Below, piece after piece: positions 1-8,818 of a DNA stretch of 64,000 nt. Where the stretch lies: NCBI GenBank assembly GCA_013388735.1, contig JACAES010000008.1, positions 1-64,000 of the forward strand, given 5' to 3'. Source of the stretch: Chloroflexota bacterium. GTDB lineage: Bacteria; Chloroflexota; Anaerolineae; Aggregatilineales; Phototrophicaceae. Every line of letters starts with the position of its first letter. Position 1 is the first letter of the stretch. Below the pieces are notes generated by a model that saw only the letters and a list, made by a program, of their open reading frames with translations, ran no database searches and was not told the origin of the DNA. A program made the translations under genes and the position numbers.

Positions 1-2
1 AT

Positions 3-623
3 ATCGCCGGATTTGATGTTCAGCTTCGAGGCACCATTGAAGCGCAGATTGCCAATGCTGCCGATGAACTGGCCTACAACGCGCACGATCTGGACGACGG
101 TTTGCAGGCCGAGTTAATTCATCTTGAAGATCTGAAACAGGTGGAATTGTGGCGTGAAGTTTGCGACCTGGCCGGGTGGTCAACCGTCAAGATGGACGAT
201 GTGTCTCGCCATTTAATCATCCGCGAGCTGATCGGCCTTCAGGTTGGCGACGTGATTCAAGAAAGTGTGCGGCGTCTGGATGCCCTGAAGCCGCAGTCGC
301 CGCAGGATGTGCAGCGGCATCACGAGCCGGTGATAGCGCACAGCGCGCGTATGCAGCGGCTCAACCGCCAGCTAAAGGATTTCTTATACGAGAATATGTA
401 TTTTCATTTTCGTGTGGCGCGCATGGCAAAACGCGCGGAACGATTTGTTGAAGAGATTTTTACCAGCCTGATGCAAGACCCGCGCCAGCTTCCGAAGCCT
501 TACCAGGCGCGGTTGGAGCGTACCGATGTGCGGCGCGTGGTGGCCGATTACATTGCCGCTATGACAGATCGTGGCGCTCTGTTAGAATACCGGAGACTGT
601 TTGACCCACTTATGCGGCCCTGA
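3..623 (+). CDS. dgt: dGTPase-like deoxynucleoside triphosphate triphosphohydrolase, C-terminal part (5' truncated by window edge)
   Basis: Open frame runs to the window start; translated IAGFDVQLRGTIEAQIANAADELAYNAHDLDDGL matches the conserved dGTPase 'EAQ(I/V)AN.AD(E/D)(L/I)AYN.HD.DDGL' motif. Confidence 0.8.
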   Translation: MAGFDVQLRGTIEAQIANAADELAYNAHDLDDGLQAELIHLEDLKQVELWREVCDLAGWSTVKMDDVSRHLIIRELIGLQVGDVIQESVRRLDALKPQSPQDVQRHHEPVIAHSARMQRLNRQLKDFLYENMYFHFRVARMAKRAERFVEEIFTSLMQDPRQLPKPYQARLERTDVRRVVADYIAAMTDRGALLEYRRLFDPLMRP

Positions 624-644
624 GTTCAGTGTGAGACGGCGGAA

Positions 645-1934
645 ATGTCGAATAACGAAACCCTTCTGAATGGACGCTACCGGCTCATTTCCCAGCAAGG
701 TTCTGGTGGGATGGCCGTCATCTACAAGGCGCAGGATTTGCTGCTGGGGCGGACGGTGGCGGTGAAAGTACTGCGCCCCAGCCTGACCAGCGACCCGGCT
801 TTTATGACGCGCTTTCGTAACGAGGCGCGCAGTGTTGCCAATTTAAACCATCCGAACATCGTCACCGTTCACGACGTTGGCAATGACGGTTCCACCCAGT
901 ATATCGTGATGGAATTTGTCGAGGGGCAAGACCTGAAGAAGATCATCAAGGCTGAAGGCGCTTTGAGCGTTGACCGGACGCTGAAGCTGGCGATACAGAT
1001 TTGCTCCGGCATTGGCTTCGCGCATCGTGCCGGGCTGGTTCATGCCGATGTCAAACCGCAGAACATTCTGGTTACACGCGGTGATCTGGTTAAAGTGACC
1101 GACTTCGGCATCGCACAGGCACTCAGCGATACGCAGCCTGGCGAGCGGCAGTCGGTGGTGTGGGGCAGCCCGCATTATTTTGCGCCGGAACAGGCGCGCG
1201 GCGAAAAGCCGACCCCGGCCTCAGATGTCTATTCTATCGGTATCGTTTTGTTTGAGCTGCTGACAGGACGGCTGCCGTATGTTGGCACCAACCAGCAGGA
1301 ATTGGCGCTGGCGCATATTCGTGAGCAGGTGCCGAGTGTATTAGAGGTTAACCCGAATGTGCCGGAGACGCTGGCGCAGATTGTCTACAAGGTGATGAGC
1401 AAGGAGCCGTCGGCGCGATACCGGATGGCCGATCAGCTTGGGCATGTGCTGGAAAGCTACCGTGACCGGGGGCGCGAGCCAACCATGTCCAATGCTCCGG
1501 CAGCCAGTCCGCCGCCTGCGTCACCGATCAACATCCCTCCTTATCGCCCGCCCACACCGGAGTCGCAGCCTCCAATACCGTTTTCGCAGGTGCAGCCGCC
1601 GGCAGCAGACGCATCCAGGCGGGGGGCAGCCGACCCGACGCAGCGATACAGCCTTGCGCCCGAAGCGCCGGCTGCGCCCCTCAAACGTTCGAATGTGCCG
1701 TCGCCATTTGATCGCGCGCCGGAACAGGCACCGCCTTATCAGCCCCAACCGTCTGCGCCTGCCGGGGGATGGACGGGCAATACCAGCCGGCTTTACTCTC
1801 GACCGCTGGACACCGATGAGCCGATTCCGTCGGCTTTTGACGCGGTAACGATTGCACTGGCTGTGCTGGCGTTTTTTGCTGTTCTGTGTCTGATACCGCT
1901 GTATATTGCGGTTTTCCAGGCTCGTTTTGGTTAG
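645..1934 (+). CDS. PknB-type serine/threonine protein kinase with Pro-rich linker and C-terminal TM helix
   Basis: GSGGMAVIYKAQD, VAVKVL, HADVKPQNILVT, VTDFGIA, GSPHYFAPEQ kinase motifs; hydrophobic C-terminus AVTIALAVLAFFAVLCLIPLYIAVF. Confidence 0.93.
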   Translation: MSNNETLLNGRYRLISQQGSGGMAVIYKAQDLLLGRTVAVKVLRPSLTSDPAFMTRFRNEARSVANLNHPNIVTVHDVGNDGSTQYIVMEFVEGQDLKKIIKAEGALSVDRTLKLAIQICSGIGFAHRAGLVHADVKPQNILVTRGDLVKVTDFGIAQALSDTQPGERQSVVWGSPHYFAPEQARGEKPTPASDVYSIGIVLFELLTGRLPYVGTNQQELALAHIREQVPSVLEVNPNVPETLAQIVYKVMSKEPSARYRMADQLGHVLESYRDRGREPTMSNAPAASPPPASPINIPPYRPPTPESQPPIPFSQVQPPAADASRRGAADPTQRYSLAPEAPAAPLKRSNVPSPFDRAPEQAPPYQPQPSAPAGGWTGNTSRLYSRPLDTDEPIPSAFDAVTIALAVLAFFAVLCLIPLYIAVFQARFG

Positions 1935-2012
1935 AAGGGCTGCCAGCGCGCGAAAATAATTGCTGCTATACTGACCTTTGAAAGAAAAGGCCGGTATGAG
2001 GATTAAGCAGTT

Positions 2013-2975
2013 ATGGATCGTGCGGAACGTCTGGCAATGGTTGAGCGCATGTTGTTTCGCAACGGCGCGGGGCTGCGTGTGGTTGAGATTGCCAAAGCCT
2101 GCGGCGTTGATCGGCGCACGATTTACCGAGACCTGGCGAGGCTGGAGAAGATGGGCGTCCCGCTGTCGCAGCAGGATGGACGGGTGTTCATCAACCGCGA
2201 GTATTATGCCGCTAACATACGTCTGAATCTCAATGAGGCGGTCGCGCTGTTTATTGCCGCGCGTATCCTTTCTCGCCACGCTGAACAGCAGAATCCGCAT
2301 ATCATTCCCGCAATGACAAAACTGGCATCGGCACTGCCGGAGCCGCTGGCGTCCCACGTGCATTATATTGCCGACTCGGTGCGTGCCCATCCGGTGGATC
2401 GTAACTTCGCGCTGGTGCTGGAAACCATCACCCGCGCCTGGATGGAGCGGCGGAAGGTGAAACTATGGGGCAACCTGATGCGCGGCGGCGCTCTTGGGGC
2501 GTATGATTTTTCGCCTTATTTTCTTGAGCCAACGGCGGCGGGCGGGTTGTACGCTATCGGTTATGATGAAGCTAGTAAAGGTGTGCGCGCTTTCCGTCTG
2601 GGTGCGATCAGGCGGGCGAAGCTGCTGGATGAGTCTTACGAAATACCCCATAGTTTTGATCGTCGTCATTACCTTGCCAGTCTGTGGGGCATCATGAGTG
2701 GGGACGAGGGAAAGCAGATTCAGGTGCTGCTGGCGTTTTCGGCAGATGTGACGCCGCTGATTAAAGAGCGAGTCTGGCATTCGTCACAGCGAATTGAGAC
2801 GCTTGATGATAAACGCTGCACGCTGAGCGTACAGGTGTCGGATTGGCGGGAACTGCTGCCCTGGATTCGTTCCTGGGGCGCGCAGGTAGAGGTGCTGGAA
2901 CCGCAGGCTTTGCGGGAGGAACTGGCGCTGGAAGCTGCGCGCGTGGGGGCGATTTATCGCGGGGTAGGCGTGTGA
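2013..2975 (+). CDS. HTH + WYL-domain transcriptional regulator (YafY-like)
   Basis: N-terminal HTH (LRVVEIAKACGVDRRTIYRDLARLEKMGVPL) and WYL-like region (GGLYAIGYDEASKGVRAFRLGAIRRAKLLDE). Confidence 0.85.
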   Translation: MDRAERLAMVERMLFRNGAGLRVVEIAKACGVDRRTIYRDLARLEKMGVPLSQQDGRVFINREYYAANIRLNLNEAVALFIAARILSRHAEQQNPHIIPAMTKLASALPEPLASHVHYIADSVRAHPVDRNFALVLETITRAWMERRKVKLWGNLMRGGALGAYDFSPYFLEPTAAGGLYAIGYDEASKGVRAFRLGAIRRAKLLDESYEIPHSFDRRHYLASLWGIMSGDEGKQIQVLLAFSADVTPLIKERVWHSSQRIETLDDKRCTLSVQVSDWRELLPWIRSWGAQVEVLEPQALREELALEAARVGAIYRGVGV

Positions 2976-3009
2976 CAAAGCGGGGATGAAGAACACCCCC
3001 GCTCTGAGA

Positions 3010-4434
3010 TTAACCGGCGGCAGTTGCCTGCGGTGTGGCTTCAGATGTTGGCGAGGGCTGCTCTGTGGCGGTCGGATTAAGCTGCTGTTGGACGGCGGCA
3101 AACGCCGGGCGTGGTTTGCCATCTGGCCCGATCAGGCTGTAATAGCAGGCTTCGGTATCGGCGGGCTGTGCCTGGCAGCCATTCAGATTATGGAGAAACA
3201 TCGGGCCAATATAGCCTAATTCAGCGCCCAGTTCAAGTGCGCGCGGTATATAGGCAGCCTGCTGTTCAAGCGACGTGTAGCTGACAAAGACCTGAGTTTC
3301 GGAGGGCGGGTCAGTATCTTCGCTCGTTCCCCAGCCAAACTCCGTTACCCAGATAGCAGTAGTGGAGTCGCCGCTTTCGACGATGATCTGGCGGTAATCG
3401 CGCAGCGTGTTCAGAAAGTAAAAACTGGGGTCTTCGTAATGTGAGATGACGCCGATAGCGGGGGAACAGCAGACCGAGTCGGGCGGATTAGCCCAGCCGC
3501 GAGGGTGCGCGCCGATGGCGTCGCTGGTGGCTGCCAGACCGGCACGGTAAAGGTCTCTCAAAAACAAACGGTCATTAATGGCATTCACGCCATCGTTGAA
3601 ACCGGTTGGCGACAGGCCGCCGCTGACCACAATTGCGTAGGAGTCAGCAGCTTTGATGGCAGCGTACCCCACGCGCAGCAGTTCGATATAACTGGCTGCG
3701 CCGATGCTGTGAATCGTGCTGTTCCATTCGCGGCGCAGATTGGGTTCGTTCCAGATTTCGTAAGCCCGCACGCGACCGGCATAATGCTGCGCCAGCGCCC
3801 CCATGAAAATGCCATAATCGGCGAAGTTGTCCGGCGGGCCGTCCTCGTCGGTGCTGGTACGGGCCCAGGCTGGCGCGGCTGTGACCGTGAGCAGGACGTT
3901 AAATTCGGTGGCGTTCATTTCATCCACGATTTTGTCGAGGTCGCTGAAGTCAATCTGCCCTTTGACCGGCTCGAAGTCGCGCCAGTTAACGACGACGCGC
4001 ACCCAGCGCATTCCCAACGATGCGGCGGTGTCGGTCAGCGACCGGATGTCCTGGCCGGCTGAATAGACCTGGATGCCATAGTCGAAGCCATAACCGGTTG
4101 TTGAGATGGTCGGCATATCAGGCAGCAGACCGCCGCCGGCGACCGGCGTCGGGGTCACTGTGGCCGCCGGAACGCCTGGAATGCGAAGCCGCTGGCCGAC
4201 GTAAATCATGGCCGGGTTGGTAATTCCATTCGCCTCGGCCAGCCTGGGGTATGTCGTCCCAAAACGTCCGGCAATGCGAAAGAGTGTATCGCCGGGGCGG
4301 ACGATATAAATCTGTTCGTCTTGAATGGCTGGCGTCGGTTTCTCCTGCTGAACTACGGAGGCTGTCGCCACCAGTGGATAGATCGTTATTGCCGTCGTGA
4401 AGAGCAGTACTGCGGCGAATCGGCATCTTCGCAT
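3010..4434 (-). CDS. Secreted LysM-domain protein with clan-A glycoside hydrolase-like domain
   Basis: Signal peptide; LysM (YIVRPGDTLFRIAGRFGTTYPRLAEANGI); GH motifs YEIWNEPNLRREW and IWVTEFGWGTSE. Confidence 0.85.
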   Translation of the reverse strand: MRRCRFAAVLLFTTAITIYPLVATASVVQQEKPTPAIQDEQIYIVRPGDTLFRIAGRFGTTYPRLAEANGITNPAMIYVGQRLRIPGVPAATVTPTPVAGGGLLPDMPTISTTGYGFDYGIQVYSAGQDIRSLTDTAASLGMRWVRVVVNWRDFEPVKGQIDFSDLDKIVDEMNATEFNVLLTVTAAPAWARTSTDEDGPPDNFADYGIFMGALAQHYAGRVRAYEIWNEPNLRREWNSTIHSIGAASYIELLRVGYAAIKAADSYAIVVSGGLSPTGFNDGVNAINDRLFLRDLYRAGLAATSDAIGAHPRGWANPPDSVCCSPAIGVISHYEDPSFYFLNTLRDYRQIIVESGDSTTAIWVTEFGWGTSEDTDPPSETQVFVSYTSLEQQAAYIPRALELGAELGYIGPMFLHNLNGCQAQPADTEACYYSLIGPDGKPRPAFAAVQQQLNPTATEQPSPTSEATPQATAAG

Positions 4435-4561
4435 CGTGATTTCTCCTCAGGAAGCACCGCCTGATACTGACTAGGATATTACACGCTCTGGCGATACGAC
4501 GCCAACACCCGGATGAGCGTGTTATAATGCAAGGAATGGGCTTCTGAGAGGAGGTAACTCG

Positions 4562-6520
4562 ATGCGCAGACGCCTGGCTGTGATGCTGGCTGTGGGGATA
4601 TTGGCTATGCTGGCGGCGCGACCCGCAGGTGCGCAGTCACGTTCGGTGTTCTGGGAAAGGTGGGACGTGCTGATTGACAGTGTGGACACCTTTGCCAACC
4701 GGTTTAACGTCAGCGAGCGCTATGATATTTATTTTACCGGCACTTTTCGGTTTGGCTCGGCGGTCATTCCACTGCAAAATCTGGAGGACATTCGCAGCAT
4801 TCGGGTGTATGAGAACGGGGAACTGCTGCGCGAGAGCTGCTCTGAACAGCCGGGGACGTACTGTGTGGACACATCCAGCGCGGAGCTGGCGATTACGTAT
4901 TACTTTACGCAGCCGGCTACAAATGAACGGCGGCAGTTTGAAATTGCCTATACGGTTGAAGGGGCGCTGCGGATTTACGAGGGTGGCGATCAACTGTGGT
5001 GGACGGTCATCCCCAGCGAACACTATGGCTTTTCGATTGGCAGCAGCACCGTCACGGTGCAGATGCCGGCGGGGTATGGGCCGCGAGAAGGCGTTGATCC
5101 GGTTGTAACCTATGGCGCTCCGGCGGACGTGCAGGTGCGCGGCACGACAGCAGGCGGGGCGACAGTAACCGCACAGGCGGCGCGGCAGATCAGCGGGGAT
5201 GAGTTTTTTGAGATTCGTGTTCAGTATCCGCATAATCCAATGGCGCGTGTGCCTTCCTGGCAGTCGGATTTCGACCGGCAGCGGCTTTTTGAGGAAACCA
5301 CCAAACCGCTTATTGACCTGGGGTTGATTGTGCTGTCGCTGCTGGTAGCAATTGGCGGCGGGCTGGGGGTTTATGCACTGTGGTATACACGGGGGCGCGA
5401 TCCCAAAGTTGGCCCCGTGCCGGCGTATTTAACCGAACCGCCAACGGCGCTGCCACCTGCCGTTGTGGGGACTCTGCTGGATGAACAGGCCGACCTGCGC
5501 GACGTGATTTCGACCATTGTTGACTTGGCGCGGCGAGGTTATCTCGTCATGGAAGAAGAACAGACAGAGGGTTTGTTCGGTGTGGGTAAGACGCGCAAAT
5601 ACTTCTTTAAGCGGACGGATAAACCGCTGGATGATCTGAGGCGTTTTGAGCAGCGCATTATGAGCGCGTTGTTCGGTGGTAATCGGATGGAGCGGTCGCT
5701 CGATTCGCTCAAAAATACGTTTTATGCGGTCATTCCAAAGCTTCAGGATGACCTGTACGAAGCGGTCGTGGAGGAAGGGCTTTTCACGGCCAAACCGAGT
5801 ACGACACGCGCGATGTGGTCAGGATTGGGAACGGTGATGTTCGTAGTCGCGCTGATCGCCGGGTTTGGCGGTTTTACGTTGATTGAACAGATCAGCCCGA
5901 CGCTGTTATGCGTTCCGGCGGCTTTCGCCTTCATCGGCTTAGCGGCGATGATTGTAGGGCAGCATATGCCGGCGAAAACCCGGCAGGGTTCGGAAAACGC
6001 GGCCAAATGGCGGGCATTCCGCGAATATCTGCAAAATCTGGATAAATATAGCGATCTGAAAGAAGCGGCTGGGCATTTTGACGATTACCTGCCGTTTGCG
6101 ATTGCGTTCGGCCTGGATCGCTCGTGGGTGCGGCGTTTCAGCCAGTTAGAGTATGTGCCGATTCCGGTCTGGTACTATCCGACCTACATGGGTGGGCGCT
6201 ACCGGGGTGGGTACCGTCCCGGCACGCCGCTGCATCCTTTTGGAGCAGACAGCGGTCGGGCGAATCCGGGGGAACTGGCGCGGGCAGGGGATGGTGGGTT
6301 TTCGCTGGATGATATGTCATCGGGGTTGTCGGGTGGATTGGAAGCGATTTCCGGTGGATTGACCGAGATGCTTGAATCGGCCAGTCGTGTGATGACCAGC
6401 AGGCCAGAACCCGCCAGCACCGGGACAAGCGGACATTGGAGCAGCGGCGGTCGAAGCTGGAGCGGCGGCGGGTTTAAGGGTGGCGGCAGCAGCGGCGGCG
6501 GCAGTCGAGGATTTGGTTAA
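4562..6520 (+). CDS. DUF2207-type predicted membrane protein with Gly/Ser-rich C-terminus
   Basis: Signal peptide, extracellular beta-rich region, TM segments, C-terminal GGRSWSGGGFKGGGSSGGGSRGFG typical of DUF2207 proteins. Confidence 0.82.
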   Translation: MRRRLAVMLAVGILAMLAARPAGAQSRSVFWERWDVLIDSVDTFANRFNVSERYDIYFTGTFRFGSAVIPLQNLEDIRSIRVYENGELLRESCSEQPGTYCVDTSSAELAITYYFTQPATNERRQFEIAYTVEGALRIYEGGDQLWWTVIPSEHYGFSIGSSTVTVQMPAGYGPREGVDPVVTYGAPADVQVRGTTAGGATVTAQAARQISGDEFFEIRVQYPHNPMARVPSWQSDFDRQRLFEETTKPLIDLGLIVLSLLVAIGGGLGVYALWYTRGRDPKVGPVPAYLTEPPTALPPAVVGTLLDEQADLRDVISTIVDLARRGYLVMEEEQTEGLFGVGKTRKYFFKRTDKPLDDLRRFEQRIMSALFGGNRMERSLDSLKNTFYAVIPKLQDDLYEAVVEEGLFTAKPSTTRAMWSGLGTVMFVVALIAGFGGFTLIEQISPTLLCVPAAFAFIGLAAMIVGQHMPAKTRQGSENAAKWRAFREYLQNLDKYSDLKEAAGHFDDYLPFAIAFGLDRSWVRRFSQLEYVPIPVWYYPTYMGGRYRGGYRPGTPLHPFGADSGRANPGELARAGDGGFSLDDMSSGLSGGLEAISGGLTEMLESASRVMTSRPEPASTGTSGHWSSGGRSWSGGGFKGGGSSGGGSRGFG

Positions 6521-6543
6521 TACCGCTAAAGGAGCGCAAAAGC

Positions 6544-7062
6544 ATGAATACGGGGCGTCTGGTTGGGGTCATTCTGATTGTGGTCGGCTTTGGAGTCGCG
6601 ATCATTGCCGGTTTATGGCTGGCGTTTCAGGTTTCGTCGGAGTCGCTTTCGGGAGGGGGGGCGCTGGTCGGCGCAGGAATCGCTTTCATCCCGGTGGCGC
6701 TGCTGGTCGGCTTTGGCATTTATATGTTCGTACAGGGCGGTAAAGAAGCAGAAGAAGAGTCCAGTATGCAGAAACAGCGCCAACTGCTGGACATCGTAAA
6801 AAGTCGTGGACAAGTGAGCGTGCCTGATCTGGCGATGGAAATGCAGATCAGCGTGGAAGTGGTTAAAGACCTGGTTCATCAACTGGTTGGGTTACAGGTT
6901 TTTAGCGGCTACGTGAACTGGCAGGAGGGGGTGCTGTATTCGTCGGATGCCGGCAAACTGCGCGAATTGGATAAGTGCAAGAACTGCGGCGGCGAAATCA
7001 GCCTGGCGGGTAAGGGCGTCGTGACCTGTAAGTTCTGTGGGACGGAGTACTTCTTAACCTAG
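6544..7062 (+). CDS. Small membrane protein with helical HTH/PCI-like segment and C-terminal zinc ribbon
   Basis: Two N-terminal TM helices; CKNCGG...CKFCG zinc ribbon at the C-terminus. Confidence 0.7.
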   Translation: MNTGRLVGVILIVVGFGVAIIAGLWLAFQVSSESLSGGGALVGAGIAFIPVALLVGFGIYMFVQGGKEAEEESSMQKQRQLLDIVKSRGQVSVPDLAMEMQISVEVVKDLVHQLVGLQVFSGYVNWQEGVLYSSDAGKLRELDKCKNCGGEISLAGKGVVTCKFCGTEYFLT

Positions 7063-7142
7063 CCCACCTGTGATTGGGGGATTGGCCGGCGGCGTAATCC
7101 TGTAATATGGTTATTGATAAATGGACAACAGGAGAAATATCC

Positions 7143-7673
7143 ATGTCTGACCTGTATGATCGCATCACGGGGGAGACAGGCACCTTCGAGCGTTTGCTGG
7201 CGCGGTTGCCGGGTTTTTCGGGTTATATGGATAACAAGGCGCGCCGTGCGGCTGACCGGATGGTCAGAGATCACGTCGCAGACCAGGTTTCCGAGCGTAT
7301 CAACCGGCTTGTTCAGATTGAAAAGCTGCTGCTGGATGCGGGTGGCCTGTCGTACATGAGCAAGACGAGCGGCATCAAGACGCGAATGCAGCATTACCAT
7401 GACCGGGTGAAGGCGGGAGCGCCGGGGTATTCCGGGTTTTTTGCGGAGATCAAAATCGGCCCGGAGCAATTGGAAAGCCTTTATATGTTTGATGAGCAAC
7501 AAATCCGGTTTGCCGACCAGTTCCAGAGCGGGCTGGATGCGCTGGAGCAGGCTGTTGCCGGCCAGAGTGGGATTGATGAAGCACTGGCCGCGCTGGATCA
7601 GATGGTGGTCGAGGCGAATGAGGCTTTTTCCAAACGTGATGACCTGATTACCGGACTGGATGCTTCAGCGTAG
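7143..7673 (+). CDS. Conserved hypothetical soluble protein (DUF), start reassigned to MSDLYDRITG
   Basis: ORF in frame with 7107 ORF; 'aggagaaatatcc' ribosome-binding site directly before ATG 7143; co-directional with the 4562-8818 cluster. Confidence 0.65.
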   Translation: MSDLYDRITGETGTFERLLARLPGFSGYMDNKARRAADRMVRDHVADQVSERINRLVQIEKLLLDAGGLSYMSKTSGIKTRMQHYHDRVKAGAPGYSGFFAEIKIGPEQLESLYMFDEQQIRFADQFQSGLDALEQAVAGQSGIDEALAALDQMVVEANEAFSKRDDLITGLDASA

Positions 7674-7723
7674 ACATTCCAATTCGCATAGTCAAAAAAC
7701 AAACAACAGGGAGATGAAGGAAG

Positions 7724-8818
7724 ATGGCACGCATCATTGATGTTATTGACCACGTAAATGTCGGCGATGAAGAGTTCGCTTACCGCGAACCTCAGCAGGG
7801 CAGCGGCGACTGGCGGATGGGATCGCAGGTGATCGTCGGTGAAAGCCAGGCTGCGGTATTCGTTCGCGGCGGGCAGGCGCTGGATACGCTGGGGCCGGGG
7901 CGACACACACTATCTACAGCGAACCTGCCTATTTTATCTGGCCTGATTGGGATGGCGACCAGTGGACGCACGCCTTTTACCGCCGACCTGTATTTTGTGA
8001 ATCTGAAGGACATGCCGCAGGTCGGTTGGGGAACGAACCCGCCGATTGTGCTGGAAACGCCGGGGCGCGGGCTGGGTGTAGCACTGCTCATCACGCATGG
8101 CGTGATTGACATCGGTGTGGATGACGCCATGCTGTTTGTGAAACAATATGCTGTCGGCAAGGCTGTTGTGTCTATGCGCGACATCAAAGAGCGCATTCAA
8201 AGTATGCTGCTGGGGGAAATCGCTGAACTGCTGTCCAAGTCCGGCGCGCAGAGCGTGCCGGATGCAAACCGGTTGCTGGGCGACCTGGAAGGTGCAATGC
8301 TGGCGAAAGTGAACGACAAGTTCCGGGCGTTGGGGCTGCGCATCAAAGCCTTCGAGGCGAAGCCGTTCACGGCCAAAGATGTTTCGCTGGACGAACTGCG
8401 GAACTACGTCAGCCTGGATATGTGGGAGCGCGTGCAGCGGCTGAATATTGCTCAGAAAGCGGCTGAAAATCCTGGGCTGGGCGGTGCGTTGGCAGGCGCG
8501 GGAGTTGGAATGGGCGTCGGTCAGCAAATCGGCGCGGCTTTGAATCCTGAAGCGGCGGGTTTGCAGCAGCAGATGTTGCAGCAGCAGATGATGATGCAGC
8601 AAATGATGATGGACATGATGAAACGCCAGGGCGGTACAGCGGAGGCTGAAGCGGCAGCGCCCGCCGGCAGCGCCGCGCCGACCAACCCGCAGACGAAAGA
8701 AGAGATTCAGGCACTCATTGATAATCTGGATTTGAAACTGGCAAACGGCGAAATTTCGGAAGCAGTTTATAATCGGCTGGCAGCCAAGTGGCAGGAACGC
8801 CTGGACAGCATGGGTTAG
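7724..8818 (+). CDS. SPFH-domain protein (YdjI/'virion core protein'-type) with C-terminal SHOCT-like segment
   Basis: VIVGESQAAVFVRGGQALDTLGPGRHTLSTANLP; C-terminal TKEEIQALIDNLDLKLANGEISEAVYNRLAAKWQERLDS. Confidence 0.8.
   Translation: MARIIDVIDHVNVGDEEFAYREPQQGSGDWRMGSQVIVGESQAAVFVRGGQALDTLGPGRHTLSTANLPILSGLIGMATSGRTPFTADLYFVNLKDMPQVGWGTNPPIVLETPGRGLGVALLITHGVIDIGVDDAMLFVKQYAVGKAVVSMRDIKERIQSMLLGEIAELLSKSGAQSVPDANRLLGDLEGAMLAKVNDKFRALGLRIKAFEAKPFTAKDVSLDELRNYVSLDMWERVQRLNIAQKAAENPGLGGALAGAGVGMGVGQQIGAALNPEAAGLQQQMLQQQMMMQQMMMDMMKRQGGTAEAEAAAPAGSAAPTNPQTKEEIQALIDNLDLKLANGEISEAVYNRLAAKWQERLDSMG

Noticed and set aside
1521-2390. 289-aa minus-strand ORF
   Set aside because: Overlaps the Pro-rich end of the kinase gene and the WYL regulator; Arg-rich composition typical of antisense frames.
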